From NCBI RefSeq assembly GCF_004361695.1, contig NZ_SNVW01000001.1:372001-436000 (forward strand): a stretch of DNA of 64,000 nucleotides. The letters run 5' to 3'. The first letter of the stretch is position 1. The number at the start of each line of letters is the position of its first letter. Under the pieces are notes generated by a model, which made no database searches, was not told where the DNA came from, and saw only the letters and a list, made by a program, of their open reading frames with translations. The position numbers and the translations under genes are program-made. The stretch comes from Curtobacterium flaccumfaciens. GTDB lineage: Bacteria; Actinomycetota; Actinomycetes; Actinomycetales; Microbacteriaceae. This document shows, one piece after another, positions 43,910 to 51,764 of the stretch.

Positions 43910-45787
43910 TCACGTCCGCTGCGGCACCAGGGACACCGAGTTCGGCCCCACGGTCGCCGTGGCGAGGTCGACCCGCGCCAGTCCGCCGGGCACCAGCCCG
44001 TCGGCGATCGTCAGGCGGAGCGCCGTCTCGGTGTACCGGCCCGTGGTCGCGCGGCCATCGGCGATCCGACCGGGGGCGGTGTCCTCCTGCACGTTGACCC
44101 GCAGGGACAGCACGCCCGGCAGACCACCGAGGACGGTCGCCAGGGCGGTCAGCAGCGGTCGAACCACGGTCGTCGTGATCGTCGTGCCGAGCGTCCCGAC
44201 CACGGCGAACAGCCGCGTCGTCAGAGTCCCCACCACCGCTTGCGTCAGCGGGTTGACGAGTGACGTCGCGAGTCCCGTGACGACCCCGAGCAGGCCGCCG
44301 AGCGGCAGCCCGAGCAGGTCGACCCCGACGGACAGCGTCGTCCGGCCGGCCATGAGCGCGGCGACGCCGGTGTCGACCGCCACCGACAGCTTCGCGATCG
44401 GGACCCGGACGCCGAGCAGCGGAGCGCTGAGGTCGGCCGCGAGCGCGATCCGGAGCTGGATCGTGCCGAGCGCCGTGGTGAGCGCGGTCGTGACCCGGGT
44501 CGACCATGCGTCGACGACCTGCCCGAGGCGGTCCGCGATCGCATTCAGGGTGACGGCGTCGAGCACGACCTCGTGGTTCGCCGGCAGGTCGTTGAGCCCC
44601 TGCTCGTCGTCCCCGAGCAGGTGCGCCAGGTCGACACGGATCGTGCCCGCGGCGAGGTCGAGGGCGAGCGTCCCGCCCGGGTCCTGCAGCGGATCGGCCA
44701 GGAGCGGCGACACCGCTCCGGCGAGGTCGGGACCGGTGAGGACGACCGTGCCGCCCACCGTGCCGAGCCCGAGGCTGCCGGTGAGGCCACCGAGCACGCC
44801 GAGGACCCCCTGGCCGATCGTCTTCGCGAGCACGCCGTCGCTGCCGCCGAGGGCGTCCACGGCGGCGTCGAGCTGGGTCACCGTGTCGTCGACCGCGGTG
44901 ACGAGCGCACCGACCAGCGGACTGTCGACGCGCAGGTCGAGGCTCGCGATCCCGTAGTCGCGCTCGACGCCCGTGGCCCCGGCATCGGCGACGGCATCGG
45001 CGTCGGCATCGGCATCGGCGACGGCGACCGCCCGCTGCACCGCGGCCCGGAGGTTCGTCCGGAGCGTCTGCTGCACGACGCCGCCCCAGACGTCCTCCTG
45101 CAGGGCGTCGCAGCCGGCCAGCCGAGCGTTCGCCCCGACGGCACCGACCTCGAGCCCGACGTCGGTGACGTCCGCGATCCCCGGCAGCGCACGACCGAGG
45201 GTGATCGACGCCGGGTCGGGCAGCTCGCTCGTCGGGGTCGCATCGGTGACGAGCACCCCGCCGGAGTCGGCGACGAGCCCAGAGGCCGCCACGGCGTCTC
45301 CGGTCCCCGCGACCGTGGCGACCTGGTTGACGGCCCCAGCGGAGCCCGCCGGCAGTCCGACGCCGAGCCCGGTCAGGTCGATGCCGACCAGGTCGCCGAG
45401 CAGCCCGACGTCGAGCGGGTTGCCGAACGCCTGGGCGTACGGCTGGACGGTACCGAGCTCGGGAGCGCCGGCCGGCTCGACCGCGGCGGGTGCCGATCCG
45501 GTCTTGGCGACGTCGACCCCGCGCACGGTGGCGAGCGTGTCGAGATCGACGCCGGCCAGGCTGCCGCCGAGGAACCGGCTCGACGCCGTCGCGGTGTACC
45601 CGGCGTCGGTGCCGCAGTCGAAGGACGACGTCCCGAGGTCCCCGGTGACGAACTCGCGGTCGGACCACGACGCGGTGCTCGGCACGGCGATGGGCGCGAC
45701 GAGCACCACGGCGAGCCCGATGCCCGCCACGACGGCGACCCGTGACCGAGACCGCGACCACCACCACGACCGCGACCGCGACGTCAC
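43910..45787 (-). CDS. large secreted surface protein (choice-of-anchor G-like)
   Basis: A 625-residue exported protein. An Arg/Ser/Trp-rich start (SRSRSWWWSRSRSR) precedes one hydrophobic segment (VAVVAGIGLAVVLVAPIAV) and a mature part beginning ASWSDREFVTGDLGTSSFDCGTDAGYTATASSRFLGG. That layout resembles actinobacterial proteins annotated as choice-of-anchor G. It is rich in Leu/Gly/Val/Thr and holds an Ala-Asp repeat (about residues 255-270). Last gene of the SipW operon; GTGA overlap. I see no C-terminal anchor. Probably a wall-associated or matrix protein. Confidence 0.75.
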   Translation of the reverse strand: MTSRSRSWWWSRSRSRVAVVAGIGLAVVLVAPIAVPSTASWSDREFVTGDLGTSSFDCGTDAGYTATASSRFLGGSLAGVDLDTLATVRGVDVAKTGSAPAAVEPAGAPELGTVQPYAQAFGNPLDVGLLGDLVGIDLTGLGVGLPAGSAGAVNQVATVAGTGDAVAASGLVADSGGVLVTDATPTSELPDPASITLGRALPGIADVTDVGLEVGAVGANARLAGCDALQEDVWGGVVQQTLRTNLRAAVQRAVAVADADADADAVADAGATGVERDYGIASLDLRVDSPLVGALVTAVDDTVTQLDAAVDALGGSDGVLAKTIGQGVLGVLGGLTGSLGLGTVGGTVVLTGPDLAGAVSPLLADPLQDPGGTLALDLAAGTIRVDLAHLLGDDEQGLNDLPANHEVVLDAVTLNAIADRLGQVVDAWSTRVTTALTTALGTIQLRIALAADLSAPLLGVRVPIAKLSVAVDTGVAALMAGRTTLSVGVDLLGLPLGGLLGVVTGLATSLVNPLTQAVVGTLTTRLFAVVGTLGTTITTTVVRPLLTALATVLGGLPGVLSLRVNVQEDTAPGRIADGRATTGRYTETALRLTIADGLVPGGLARVDLATATVGPNSVSLVPQRT

Positions 45788-46539
45788 GCGCTGCCCTCCC
45801 GGTCGTTCCGTCGCAGTCGCAGGGCCGCACCGGCGAGCACCGCGGCGAGCCCGACGAGCACCGGCCCGGCGAACCCGCCGCCGGTCCATGCCAGCACCGG
45901 GGGCAGCACCGACGCCTGACTCGGGAGCACGGCGGGACCGTGACTCCGCGCCGTGACGCCGACGCCGAGCCGGCCGTCGAGCCGACCGTCGAGCCGACCG
46001 TCGGGGCCGACCGCGCCGGCGGGACCGACCGCACCCGGGTCCGCCAGGGTCGACCGGACGAGCAGGTACGCGGTGCCGTCGCCGTCCGCGTCCGGGATCC
46101 GCACGACCGGGCTCGCTACCGACCAGTCGTCCGCCGGACCCGGCGACACCAGCTCCACGGCACCGGCCGGGCACACGGGTCCGCCGGCCCCGGCCGTCCA
46201 CTCGCGGTCACAGGACGACACCGCGACCCGGAGCCCGCCTGGCACCCGGGCGAGGGCGCCGTCCTTCCGGACCTCCAGGTCGAGCGTGACCGGCTCGGGG
46301 CGCCCGTGCTCCGCGGTCTCGACGTCGGTCCGGACCTGCCACACCGTCTCGGTGACGCCGGCGGCCCCGGGCAGGGAGAGCGGCTCCGGACCGGTGTGCA
46401 GCACGAGGCGACCCGGTGCGCCGGTCTCGGGCACGGGCCTCCAGTCGGTCGCCGCCACCGCCACCGCGGTCGTGCCGAGGCCGGCGCACGCCGCCACCAA
46501 CGCGGCGACGCCGGCGAGCACTGCGAGCCGGCGGGTCAC
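45784..46539 (-). CDS. secreted protein with LAXTG sorting signal
   Basis: A 251-residue exported protein: signal peptide (residues 1-30), a beta-rich domain with two Cys (110, 123), a Gly/Asp/Arg/Leu tandem stretch (DGRLDGRLDGRLG) and the C-terminal sorting signal LAWTG (216-220), then a hydrophobic helix and RLRRNDR. LAXTG is the motif used by class E sortases in actinobacteria, so the protein is probably fixed to the cell wall. Overlaps the genes on both sides by 4 bp. Confidence 0.8.
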   Translation of the reverse strand: MTRRLAVLAGVAALVAACAGLGTTAVAVAATDWRPVPETGAPGRLVLHTGPEPLSLPGAAGVTETVWQVRTDVETAEHGRPEPVTLDLEVRKDGALARVPGGLRVAVSSCDREWTAGAGGPVCPAGAVELVSPGPADDWSVASPVVRIPDADGDGTAYLLVRSTLADPGAVGPAGAVGPDGRLDGRLDGRLGVGVTARSHGPAVLPSQASVLPPVLAWTGGGFAGPVLVGLAAVLAGAALRLRRNDREGSA

Positions 46540-47093
46540 GACGCGTCCTGCCGACGACGCTCGGGCCAGAACGCCCAGACCACGAGTCCACCGACGACGG
46601 CGAACCCGAGGCCGCGCGCGACGGGGCTCGTCGACGCCACGAGCACCGAGCCGAGCCCGGGGGCGTGCGCGAGGACGAGGCCAGCGCTCCGGACGACGTA
46701 CGGGTCGCGGTCGTCCGTCGCGTTGTCGTCCCCGCGGAGGGTGAGCGATCGGGCACCGGCGTCACCGGCGACCCGGTCGACGGCGACGACGCGGTGCGTG
46801 ACCGGCAGCGGCGACCCCGGGCGGGGCACCGTGACGACGTCGCCCGTGCGGACGTCGGCCGCGGGGACCTCGTGCGTGATCGCGAGCCCGCCGGCCGGGA
46901 TCGTCGGCGCCATCGAGCCGGTCGTGACCACGACGAACGACAGCCCGGTGAGCGCGATCGCCACCCACCCGAGCAGGCACGCGAGCCCGATCGCGCCCGC
47001 GACGGTCACGACGACCGTGCGGACACGGTCGACGAGACGACGGGGAGGCGCCGCGTCCGGTGACCCGGACGCCGACGCCGTGGTGCCGGGCAC
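46536..47093 (-). CDS. signal peptidase I, SipW (ER-like) type
   Basis: A 185-residue membrane protease with two hydrophobic segments. The catalytic Ser is in TTGSMAPTIPAG, followed by GDVVTV, and the general base is a His in PVTHRVV rather than Lys, with RGDDN. These are the marks of the archaeal/ER SipW class. It probably cleaves the signal peptide of the adjacent small secreted protein. A GTG starts the gene 7 bp after that gene's stop; its own stop overlaps the LAXTG gene. Confidence 0.92.
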   Translation of the reverse strand: MPGTTASASGSPDAAPPRRLVDRVRTVVVTVAGAIGLACLLGWVAIALTGLSFVVVTTGSMAPTIPAGGLAITHEVPAADVRTGDVVTVPRPGSPLPVTHRVVAVDRVAGDAGARSLTLRGDDNATDDRDPYVVRSAGLVLAHAPGLGSVLVASTSPVARGLGFAVVGGLVVWAFWPERRRQDAS

Positions 47094-47100
47094 CCCGGGC

Positions 47101-47793
47101 TCAGTCGGACTCGGCGGCGAACTGCCACGCGGGAGCCGCCGTCCGCCCCTGCAACACGTCGACCGTGGTGCCCGCCGGCAGCGTCGGCGACGTCGGCAGC
47201 GACACCTCGAAGCAGTACAGCTGCGTGGACGTCCCGCCGGCGGCCAGCCGCTGGGTCGCCGTCGCGGCCGTGCTGCCGAGCGGCCCGTCGGCGATGACGG
47301 CGGCCGGGGTGGCGAACGCGGTCGCGTCGCACGCCGCCGTCGTGCCGGTCACGGTGGTGACCCGCACCCGGAGCGCGTCCCAGAGCGCCTCGTCGGCATC
47401 GGTCACGGTGACGCCGTCCGCCGGCACGGCCGCACGGAGGGCCACGTCGCCCGCGATCGAGTCGGCCGCGGTCCGCAGGGCGACGGGCGCGTAGGCCGCG
47501 GTGCCCGGCGAGAGCGCGAGGGCGTCGACCGTGAACCGGAGCGCCTGACCCGGGTTCGTCTCGTCCGACGTGAACCCGGCCGCGGCGAACGGGGCGGTCA
47601 CGTTCTGCTCGACCTCGAAGCCCGAGGTGCCGACGCCTCCCCCGCCGGAGCCGTCGCCGCCGAACACCCACTCGGTGTCCGTCCACGATGCGAGCGTGTA
47701 GCCGAGGCCGCCCACGACGAGGGCGCCTCCTGCTGCGAGTGCGAATGCCTTCGTGCGCCGCCGGGCGCGCACGACTGTCCTGGTGTCGGCCAT
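47101..47793 (-). CDS. SipW-dependent secreted protein (TasA/camelysin-like)
   Basis: A 230-residue exported protein. The signal sequence RRRTKAFALAAGGALVVGGLGYTLASWTDTEW is of the SipW-cognate type, with cleavage expected before ASWTDTE. A Gly-rich linker (DGSGGGGVG) and a beta-rich domain follow. First gene of the operon with its dedicated signal peptidase. By analogy with Bacillus TasA it could form surface fibres or matrix; that is inference. Ribosome site GGAG is 9 nt upstream. Confidence 0.85.
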   Translation of the reverse strand: MADTRTVVRARRRTKAFALAAGGALVVGGLGYTLASWTDTEWVFGGDGSGGGGVGTSGFEVEQNVTAPFAAAGFTSDETNPGQALRFTVDALALSPGTAAYAPVALRTAADSIAGDVALRAAVPADGVTVTDADEALWDALRVRVTTVTGTTAACDATAFATPAAVIADGPLGSTAATATQRLAAGGTSTQLYCFEVSLPTSPTLPAGTTVDVLQGRTAAPAWQFAAESD

Positions 47794-47829
47794 CGACGAG
47801 TCTCCTGATCCGTGCCGCCGCCTGGTGGA

Positions 47830-47864
47830 CGGACGGTCCGGGGTGGTTGGTCCCGGACCGTCCG
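47830..47864. terminator. 13-bp hairpin between ABC permease and SipW operon
   Basis: CGGACGGTCCGGG and CCCGGACCGTCCG form a perfect 13-bp stem with a 9-nt loop. It lies between the permease stop (47919) and the SipW-dependent gene (47793), both on the minus strand. A terminator of the transporter operon is most likely; a 5'-leader element is possible. Confidence 0.65.
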
Positions 47865-47918
47865 CGTGCGACGTTCCCCCGATCCTGGCCGATCAATCCT
47901 GAGGAATCAACAAGGGAT

Positions 47919-48767
47919 TCACCCCTTGACGGCACCCGACGTGAGGCCCGACACGATCGAGCGGCGGAACACGAGCACCAGGATCACGATCGGCACGGTG
48001 GCGGCCACGCTCGCGGCGAAGATCTGCGCGAAGGGCACCGTGAACTGCGTGCCGAACAGCGCGATGCCGACCGGGATCGTCCGGAACGAGTTCTCGCTGT
48101 TGAACGTCAGCGCCATCAGGAACTCGCTCCACGACGCGGTGAAGGTGAACACCCCGACCGTGAACAGTCCGGGCTTCGCCATCGGCAGGATCACCGACAG
48201 CACCGTCCGCCAGGCGCCCGCGCCGTCGATCTCGGAGGCCTCCTCGATGGTCGAGGGGATCCCGACCAGGTAGTTCCGCATGATCCAGATGGCGAACGGC
48301 AGGTTGAACGCCACGTACGGCACGATCAGGCCCGGGTACGAGTTGAGCAGCCCGAGGTTGCGCTCGAGCAGGTACAGCGGCGTCAGCACCGCGATCGCCG
48401 GGAACACCGAGAGCATGAGCAGCGACGTCATGATCGCCGTGCGGCCCCTGATCCACCGGCCGGCCAGCGCGTACCCGGCGAGGAACGCCAGCGCGAGCAC
48501 GATCACCGTCGTCGACACCGACACGATGACGCTGTTCACCATGTACTGGCCGAGCGCGTTGTCGCGGAAGGCCACCACGAAGTTCTCGAGGGTGAACGAC
48601 TGCGGCCACGCCGTCGGCGGCGACTGGCCGATCTCGGACGCCGGCTTGAGTGACGTCGAGAGGAGCCAGTACAGCGGCAGCGCCGTGAGCACCGCGATGA
48701 CGACACCGCTGACGTTGACGGTGTTGACCCACTTGCGCCAGCCCTTGCGCACGCGTTGACGGGGCAT
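47919..48767 (-). CDS. ABC sugar permease, MalG-type (CUT1)
   Basis: A 282-residue permease with six helices and the EAA loop IEEASEIDGAGAWRTVLSVILPMAKPG. Ends VSGLTSGAVKG. Overlaps the upstream permease as TGATG. Third gene of the importer operon. Confidence 0.94.
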   Translation of the reverse strand: MPRQRVRKGWRKWVNTVNVSGVVIAVLTALPLYWLLSTSLKPASEIGQSPPTAWPQSFTLENFVVAFRDNALGQYMVNSVIVSVSTTVIVLALAFLAGYALAGRWIRGRTAIMTSLLMLSVFPAIAVLTPLYLLERNLGLLNSYPGLIVPYVAFNLPFAIWIMRNYLVGIPSTIEEASEIDGAGAWRTVLSVILPMAKPGLFTVGVFTFTASWSEFLMALTFNSENSFRTIPVGIALFGTQFTVPFAQIFAASVAATVPIVILVLVFRRSIVSGLTSGAVKG

Positions 48768-49738
48768 CAGTCGTCCCCTCCCTTCGCCTGGTTCCGGAAC
48801 GCCCGGAGGAACAGCAGACACCCGGCCGCGACGATGACCGCGGTGGAGGTCGCGATCGCGGCGCCCGGGCCGATGTTGATGTCCTGGAAGAGCACCTTGT
48901 AGCCCATGATCGCGAGCGACTGGGTCGCGGTGCCCGGACCGCCGTTCGTCAGCACGAACGGCAGGTCGAAGACGCCGAACGCCTGCAGGATGCGGAACAG
49001 CACCGCGATCGTCAGCGTCGGGGTGAGCTGCGGCAGCACCACGCGCCAGAACGTCTGCCAGGTGCTGGCGCCGTCGAGCTCGGCGGCCTCGTAGTGGTCC
49101 TCGGAGATCTGCACGAGCCCGGCGAGCAGGATGATCGCGACGAACGGCGTCGTCTTCCAGATGTCCGCGACCATCAGACCGGTGATCGCGGGGACCGGTT
49201 CGCCGAGGATCACCGGGGCGTCCCCGAACAGGCCGAAGAACCACGTCGCGACGCCGTAGGTGGAGTCGTAGATGTACTTCCACAGCTGCGCGTTCACGAT
49301 CGTCACGAGCGACCACGGGATGAGCATGAGCGCGAGCATCCAGCCGCGGGTGGCCCCGAGCCGCTCGAGCACGAGGGCGACGAGCATGCCGAGCACGAGC
49401 TCGACCGAGACCGTCACGACCGTGTAGAGCACCGTGAAGCCGAGCGCCCGGTACCAGTCGGCGCTCTGCAGCAGGGCCGCGTAGTTGCCGAGCCCGAACG
49501 ACTGGATCGTGAAGCCCTCGTAGCCGACCTCGACGTCCGCGAAGCTCAGGACGATCGAGTACACCACCGGGAAGATCGTGACCGCCGCCACGACCAGGAG
49601 CGCCGGGGCCGCGAAGCCCCACGCACCCCGCGCGCGGATGCGGTCGAGCCGCGACCGCCCGGTCAGGCGAGGCGGCGGATCGACCCGACCCGTGCCTCCA
49701 GGCCTGGTCTGCTGCCGCGTCGCGGTGCCGGCGCTCAC
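48767..49738 (-). CDS. ABC sugar permease, MalF-type (CUT1)
   Basis: A 323-residue permease with about six membrane helices and the EAA loop YEAAELDGASTWQTFWRVVLPQLTP. GTG at 49738 overlaps the binding-protein stop (GTGA). The leader codons 12-17 (RPGGTG) contain the inverted copy of the family A 17-mer. Confidence 0.94.
   Translation of the reverse strand: MSAGTATRQQTRPGGTGRVDPPPRLTGRSRLDRIRARGAWGFAAPALLVVAAVTIFPVVYSIVLSFADVEVGYEGFTIQSFGLGNYAALLQSADWYRALGFTVLYTVVTVSVELVLGMLVALVLERLGATRGWMLALMLIPWSLVTIVNAQLWKYIYDSTYGVATWFFGLFGDAPVILGEPVPAITGLMVADIWKTTPFVAIILLAGLVQISEDHYEAAELDGASTWQTFWRVVLPQLTPTLTIAVLFRILQAFGVFDLPFVLTNGGPGTATQSLAIMGYKVLFQDINIGPGAAIATSTAVIVAAGCLLFLRAFRNQAKGGDD
49688..49704 (-). 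repeat. family A half-repeat (17-mer) in the permease 5' end
   Basis: ACCCGTGCCTCCAGGCC on the plus strand, i.e. GGCCTGGAGGCACGGGT on the coding strand of the permease, within its first 20 codons. Confidence 0.65.
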
Positions 49739-51054
49739 AGTGCCTCACCCTGCAGGGCGAGCGCGATGGCGGAGGCCATCGTGCTCGTGCCGCCGTCCAC
49801 GGTGGCCTGCCCACCGAGGATGCTGTTGCCGTTCTGGTAGACCCCCTGCGAGACCTTCGGGTAGTACGCCGTCGACGTCGGGCGGGGCACGAGCGTGATG
49901 CCGGCCGCGGTGTCGTACGTCGGGCGCTTCTGCGACTTCGCGTCCGCGCTGACGAGGCTCGCCGACCGGGCCGGCAGGACCCCGCCCTCGCGGGTGAGGA
50001 ACTGCTGCGCGGTCTCGCTCGACATCCAGCTCGCGAAGGTCAGCGCCGCTGCCGGCTCCTGCGTGTGCGGGTTGATGTAGTTCCCCCACCCGCCGATCGT
50101 CGAGTGGTGCTCGTCCATGCCGTCGAACGTCGGTCGCGCTGCGAGCCCGACCTTGCCGGCCACCCGGCTGTCCGGGCCGTTCGCGATCCCCCACGCGTAC
50201 GACCAGTTCCGGAGGAACGCCGCCCGGCCGCCGGAGAACGCGTCGTTCGTGTCCTGCTCCTGGTAGGTCAGGGTGGCCCGCGGGCTCGCGCCGTCGGTGA
50301 TGAGCGAGCGCATGAACTCGAACGCCCGCTTCGTCTCCGAGCTGGTCGTCTCGGGCTTCGTCAGGTCGTCGTTGAGGAGCGAGCCGCCGGCGTCCGCGAC
50401 GAACTCGGTCACGTTGCAGGTGAGGCCCTCGTAGACGTCACCCTGGAACGCGAACCCGTACGACACGTCTCCGGTGTCGACGAGCTTCGCGGCGGTCTCG
50501 CGCACTTCCTCCCACGACTTCGGCACCTGCAGGGAGTGCTTCGCGAGCAGGTCCTTGCGGTACAGGAAGAACGACTCGTCGATGTAGAGCGGGAACATGT
50601 AGTACGTCCCGTCGACGCTCGCCGCCTGCCGGAGACCCTCGGGGAACTGCTCGAAGAAGTCCTCCCCCACCAGCTGGTTCACCGGGGTCGCGAGCTTGTT
50701 CTTCGCGAACTGGCCGGGCCACGCGACGTCGCCGAGGTACACGTCCGGGGTGCTGCTGCCCGCGGCGATCTGGGTCGTCAGGCTCGTGCGGTTCGTGTCG
50801 GTGTCGCTCGGGGCGCTCACGATGCGCACGCGGATGTTCGGGTGCTCCTTCTGGAACTCGGCGATGAGCTTCCGCCGCAGGTCCCCGCCGTCCTTCGAGG
50901 CGACCTGGCCGGCCCACCAGCTGATCGTGACCTCGCCCTCTGGTGGGTCCGTCGGCCAGTTCTCCACCGTGGTGCGATCCGGGCGGGTGGAGCAGCCGGC
51001 GAGCAGCAGCACCCCCGCGCCTCCGAGCAGGAAGAGCCTGCGGTCGATTGCCAT
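49735..51054 (-). CDS. extracellular sugar-binding lipoprotein (CUT1)
   Basis: A 439-residue SBP_bac_1 protein. Signal sequence MAIDRRLFLLGGAGVLLLAGC with lipobox LAGC (Cys21). Mature part has WWAGQVASKDGGDLRRKLIAEFQKEHP and a ligand-domain stretch GGWGNYINPHTQEPAA. GAGGAGG lies 4 nt upstream of the ATG. Upstream lies a 0.7 kb repeat-filled region, beyond which is a LacI gene on the same strand. Ligand unknown. Confidence 0.93.
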   Translation of the reverse strand: MAIDRRLFLLGGAGVLLLAGCSTRPDRTTVENWPTDPPEGEVTISWWAGQVASKDGGDLRRKLIAEFQKEHPNIRVRIVSAPSDTDTNRTSLTTQIAAGSSTPDVYLGDVAWPGQFAKNKLATPVNQLVGEDFFEQFPEGLRQAASVDGTYYMFPLYIDESFFLYRKDLLAKHSLQVPKSWEEVRETAAKLVDTGDVSYGFAFQGDVYEGLTCNVTEFVADAGGSLLNDDLTKPETTSSETKRAFEFMRSLITDGASPRATLTYQEQDTNDAFSGGRAAFLRNWSYAWGIANGPDSRVAGKVGLAARPTFDGMDEHHSTIGGWGNYINPHTQEPAAALTFASWMSSETAQQFLTREGGVLPARSASLVSADAKSQKRPTYDTAAGITLVPRPTSTAYYPKVSQGVYQNGNSILGGQATVDGGTSTMASAIALALQGEAL

Positions 51055-51209
51055 CCGTCCTCCTCGACGTGTGGAGCTGCGATCCTGTGCATCCACACAA
51101 CCAACGCTCCCTGGGAGGGCGCGCAGTGCCGCGGGCGCGCCGCGGGCGCGGGCGCGCCGCGGGCGCGGGCGGGCGCAGGCGCGGGCGCGCAGTGCGCCGC
51201 GGTGTTCGC

Positions 51210-51257
51210 GCTGAGCGACAGTTCACGGGCTTGCGGGCCCGTGAACTGTCGCTCAGC
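51210..51257. repeat. perfect 21-bp hairpin, family C
   Basis: Arms 51210-51230 and 51237-51257 are exactly complementary, with loop TTGCGG. The arm contains GAGCGACAGTTCACGGG. Confidence 0.85.
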
Positions 51258-51340
51258 CCGAAACGGGGCGGGCGGGGCGGGCGGCGCCGCCGGCGAGCGC
51301 GTCGGCGCGCGGCGGCTGGCGCGCTGGGGCTGGCGCCGTC

Positions 51341-51420
51341 GCGAAAGCGACAGATCCCGCCCTCGGGGCGGGTCCGGGCCGCGAAAGCGACAGATCCCGC
51401 CCTCGGGGCGGGTCCGGGCC
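51341..51420 (+). repeat. two identical 40-bp tandem units, family C
   Basis: Units 51341-51380 and 51381-51420 are identical, each starting GCGAAAGCGACAGATCCCGC and containing a small inverted repeat (CCCGCC/GGCGGG). The following element starts with the same 13-mer type. Confidence 0.85.
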
Positions 51421-51471
51421 GCAAAAGCGACAGATGGCCGCCATAAGTTCGCGGCGATCTGTCGCGTTCGC
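51421..51471. repeat. imperfect hairpin, family C
   Basis: Arms 51421-51441 and 51451-51471 pair over 21 positions with three mismatches. The left arm starts GCAAAAGCGACAGATGGC. Confidence 0.7.
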
Positions 51472-51494
51472 GAAACGGCCGGGACGGGCGGACG

Positions 51495-51526
51495 GGAGGC
51501 GCGGGACGGGGTCGACCCGCGCCTCC
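51495..51526. repeat. family A palindrome
   Basis: GGAGGCGCGGG (51495-51505) pairs with CCCGCGCCTCC (51516-51526). Confidence 0.75.
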
Positions 51527-51582
51527 AGGCCGACAGATGGGCGCGATGGCGACAGCACCCGCCCCTGGCGGCGAGTCCAGGC

Positions 51583-51635
51583 CGCGAAAGCGACAGATGG
51601 CCGCCAAGAGTTCGCGGCCATCTGTCGCTTTCGCG
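51583..51635. repeat. perfect 22-bp hairpin, family C
   Basis: Arms 51583-51604 and 51614-51635 are exactly complementary (CGCGAAAGCGACAGATGG...) around a 9-nt loop. Confidence 0.85.
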
Positions 51636-51720
51636 AGACGGGCAGGGCGAGTGGGCAGGGCGAGACGGGCAGGGCGAGTGGGCAGGGCGAGTGGGCAGGG
51701 CAAGTGGGCGGGGGCGGGCG

Positions 51721-51764
51721 GACGGGAGGCGCGGGGCGGGGCCGCCACGCGCCTCCAGTCCGTC
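51721..51764. repeat. family A palindrome at the LacI stop
   Basis: GGAGGCGCG pairs with CGCGCCTCC in arms that extend to GACGG/CCGTC. The LacI stop codon (51763-51765) lies inside its right end. Probable terminator of the LacI gene. Confidence 0.75.

Larger units (their letters stand above)
51055..51762. repeat. 0.7 kb intergenic region packed with palindromic repeats
   Basis: No gene is seen. From left to right it holds a GCGCGGGC-rich low-complexity stretch (about 51118-51200), a 21-bp perfect hairpin (51210-51257), two identical 40-bp units (51341-51420), an imperfect hairpin (51421-51471), a family A palindrome (51495-51526), a 22-bp perfect hairpin (51583-51635), a tandem GGGCAGGGCGAGT array (about 51640-51710) and another family A palindrome (51721-51764). 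It separates a LacI gene from a binding-protein gene on the same strand. Confidence 0.8.

Noticed and set aside
43641-46034. Long Thr/Ser/Arg-rich frames on both strands over the surface-protein operon
   Set aside because: They are shifted-frame readings of the secreted protein gene and contain no signal peptide or recognisable domain.
47793-47918. Possible riboswitch before the SipW-dependent gene
   Set aside because: A single 13-bp hairpin with no conserved riboswitch core; a terminator explains it better.
51341-51471. Possible CRISPR array
   Set aside because: Only two identical 40-bp units in direct contact with no unique spacers, and no cas genes nearby.
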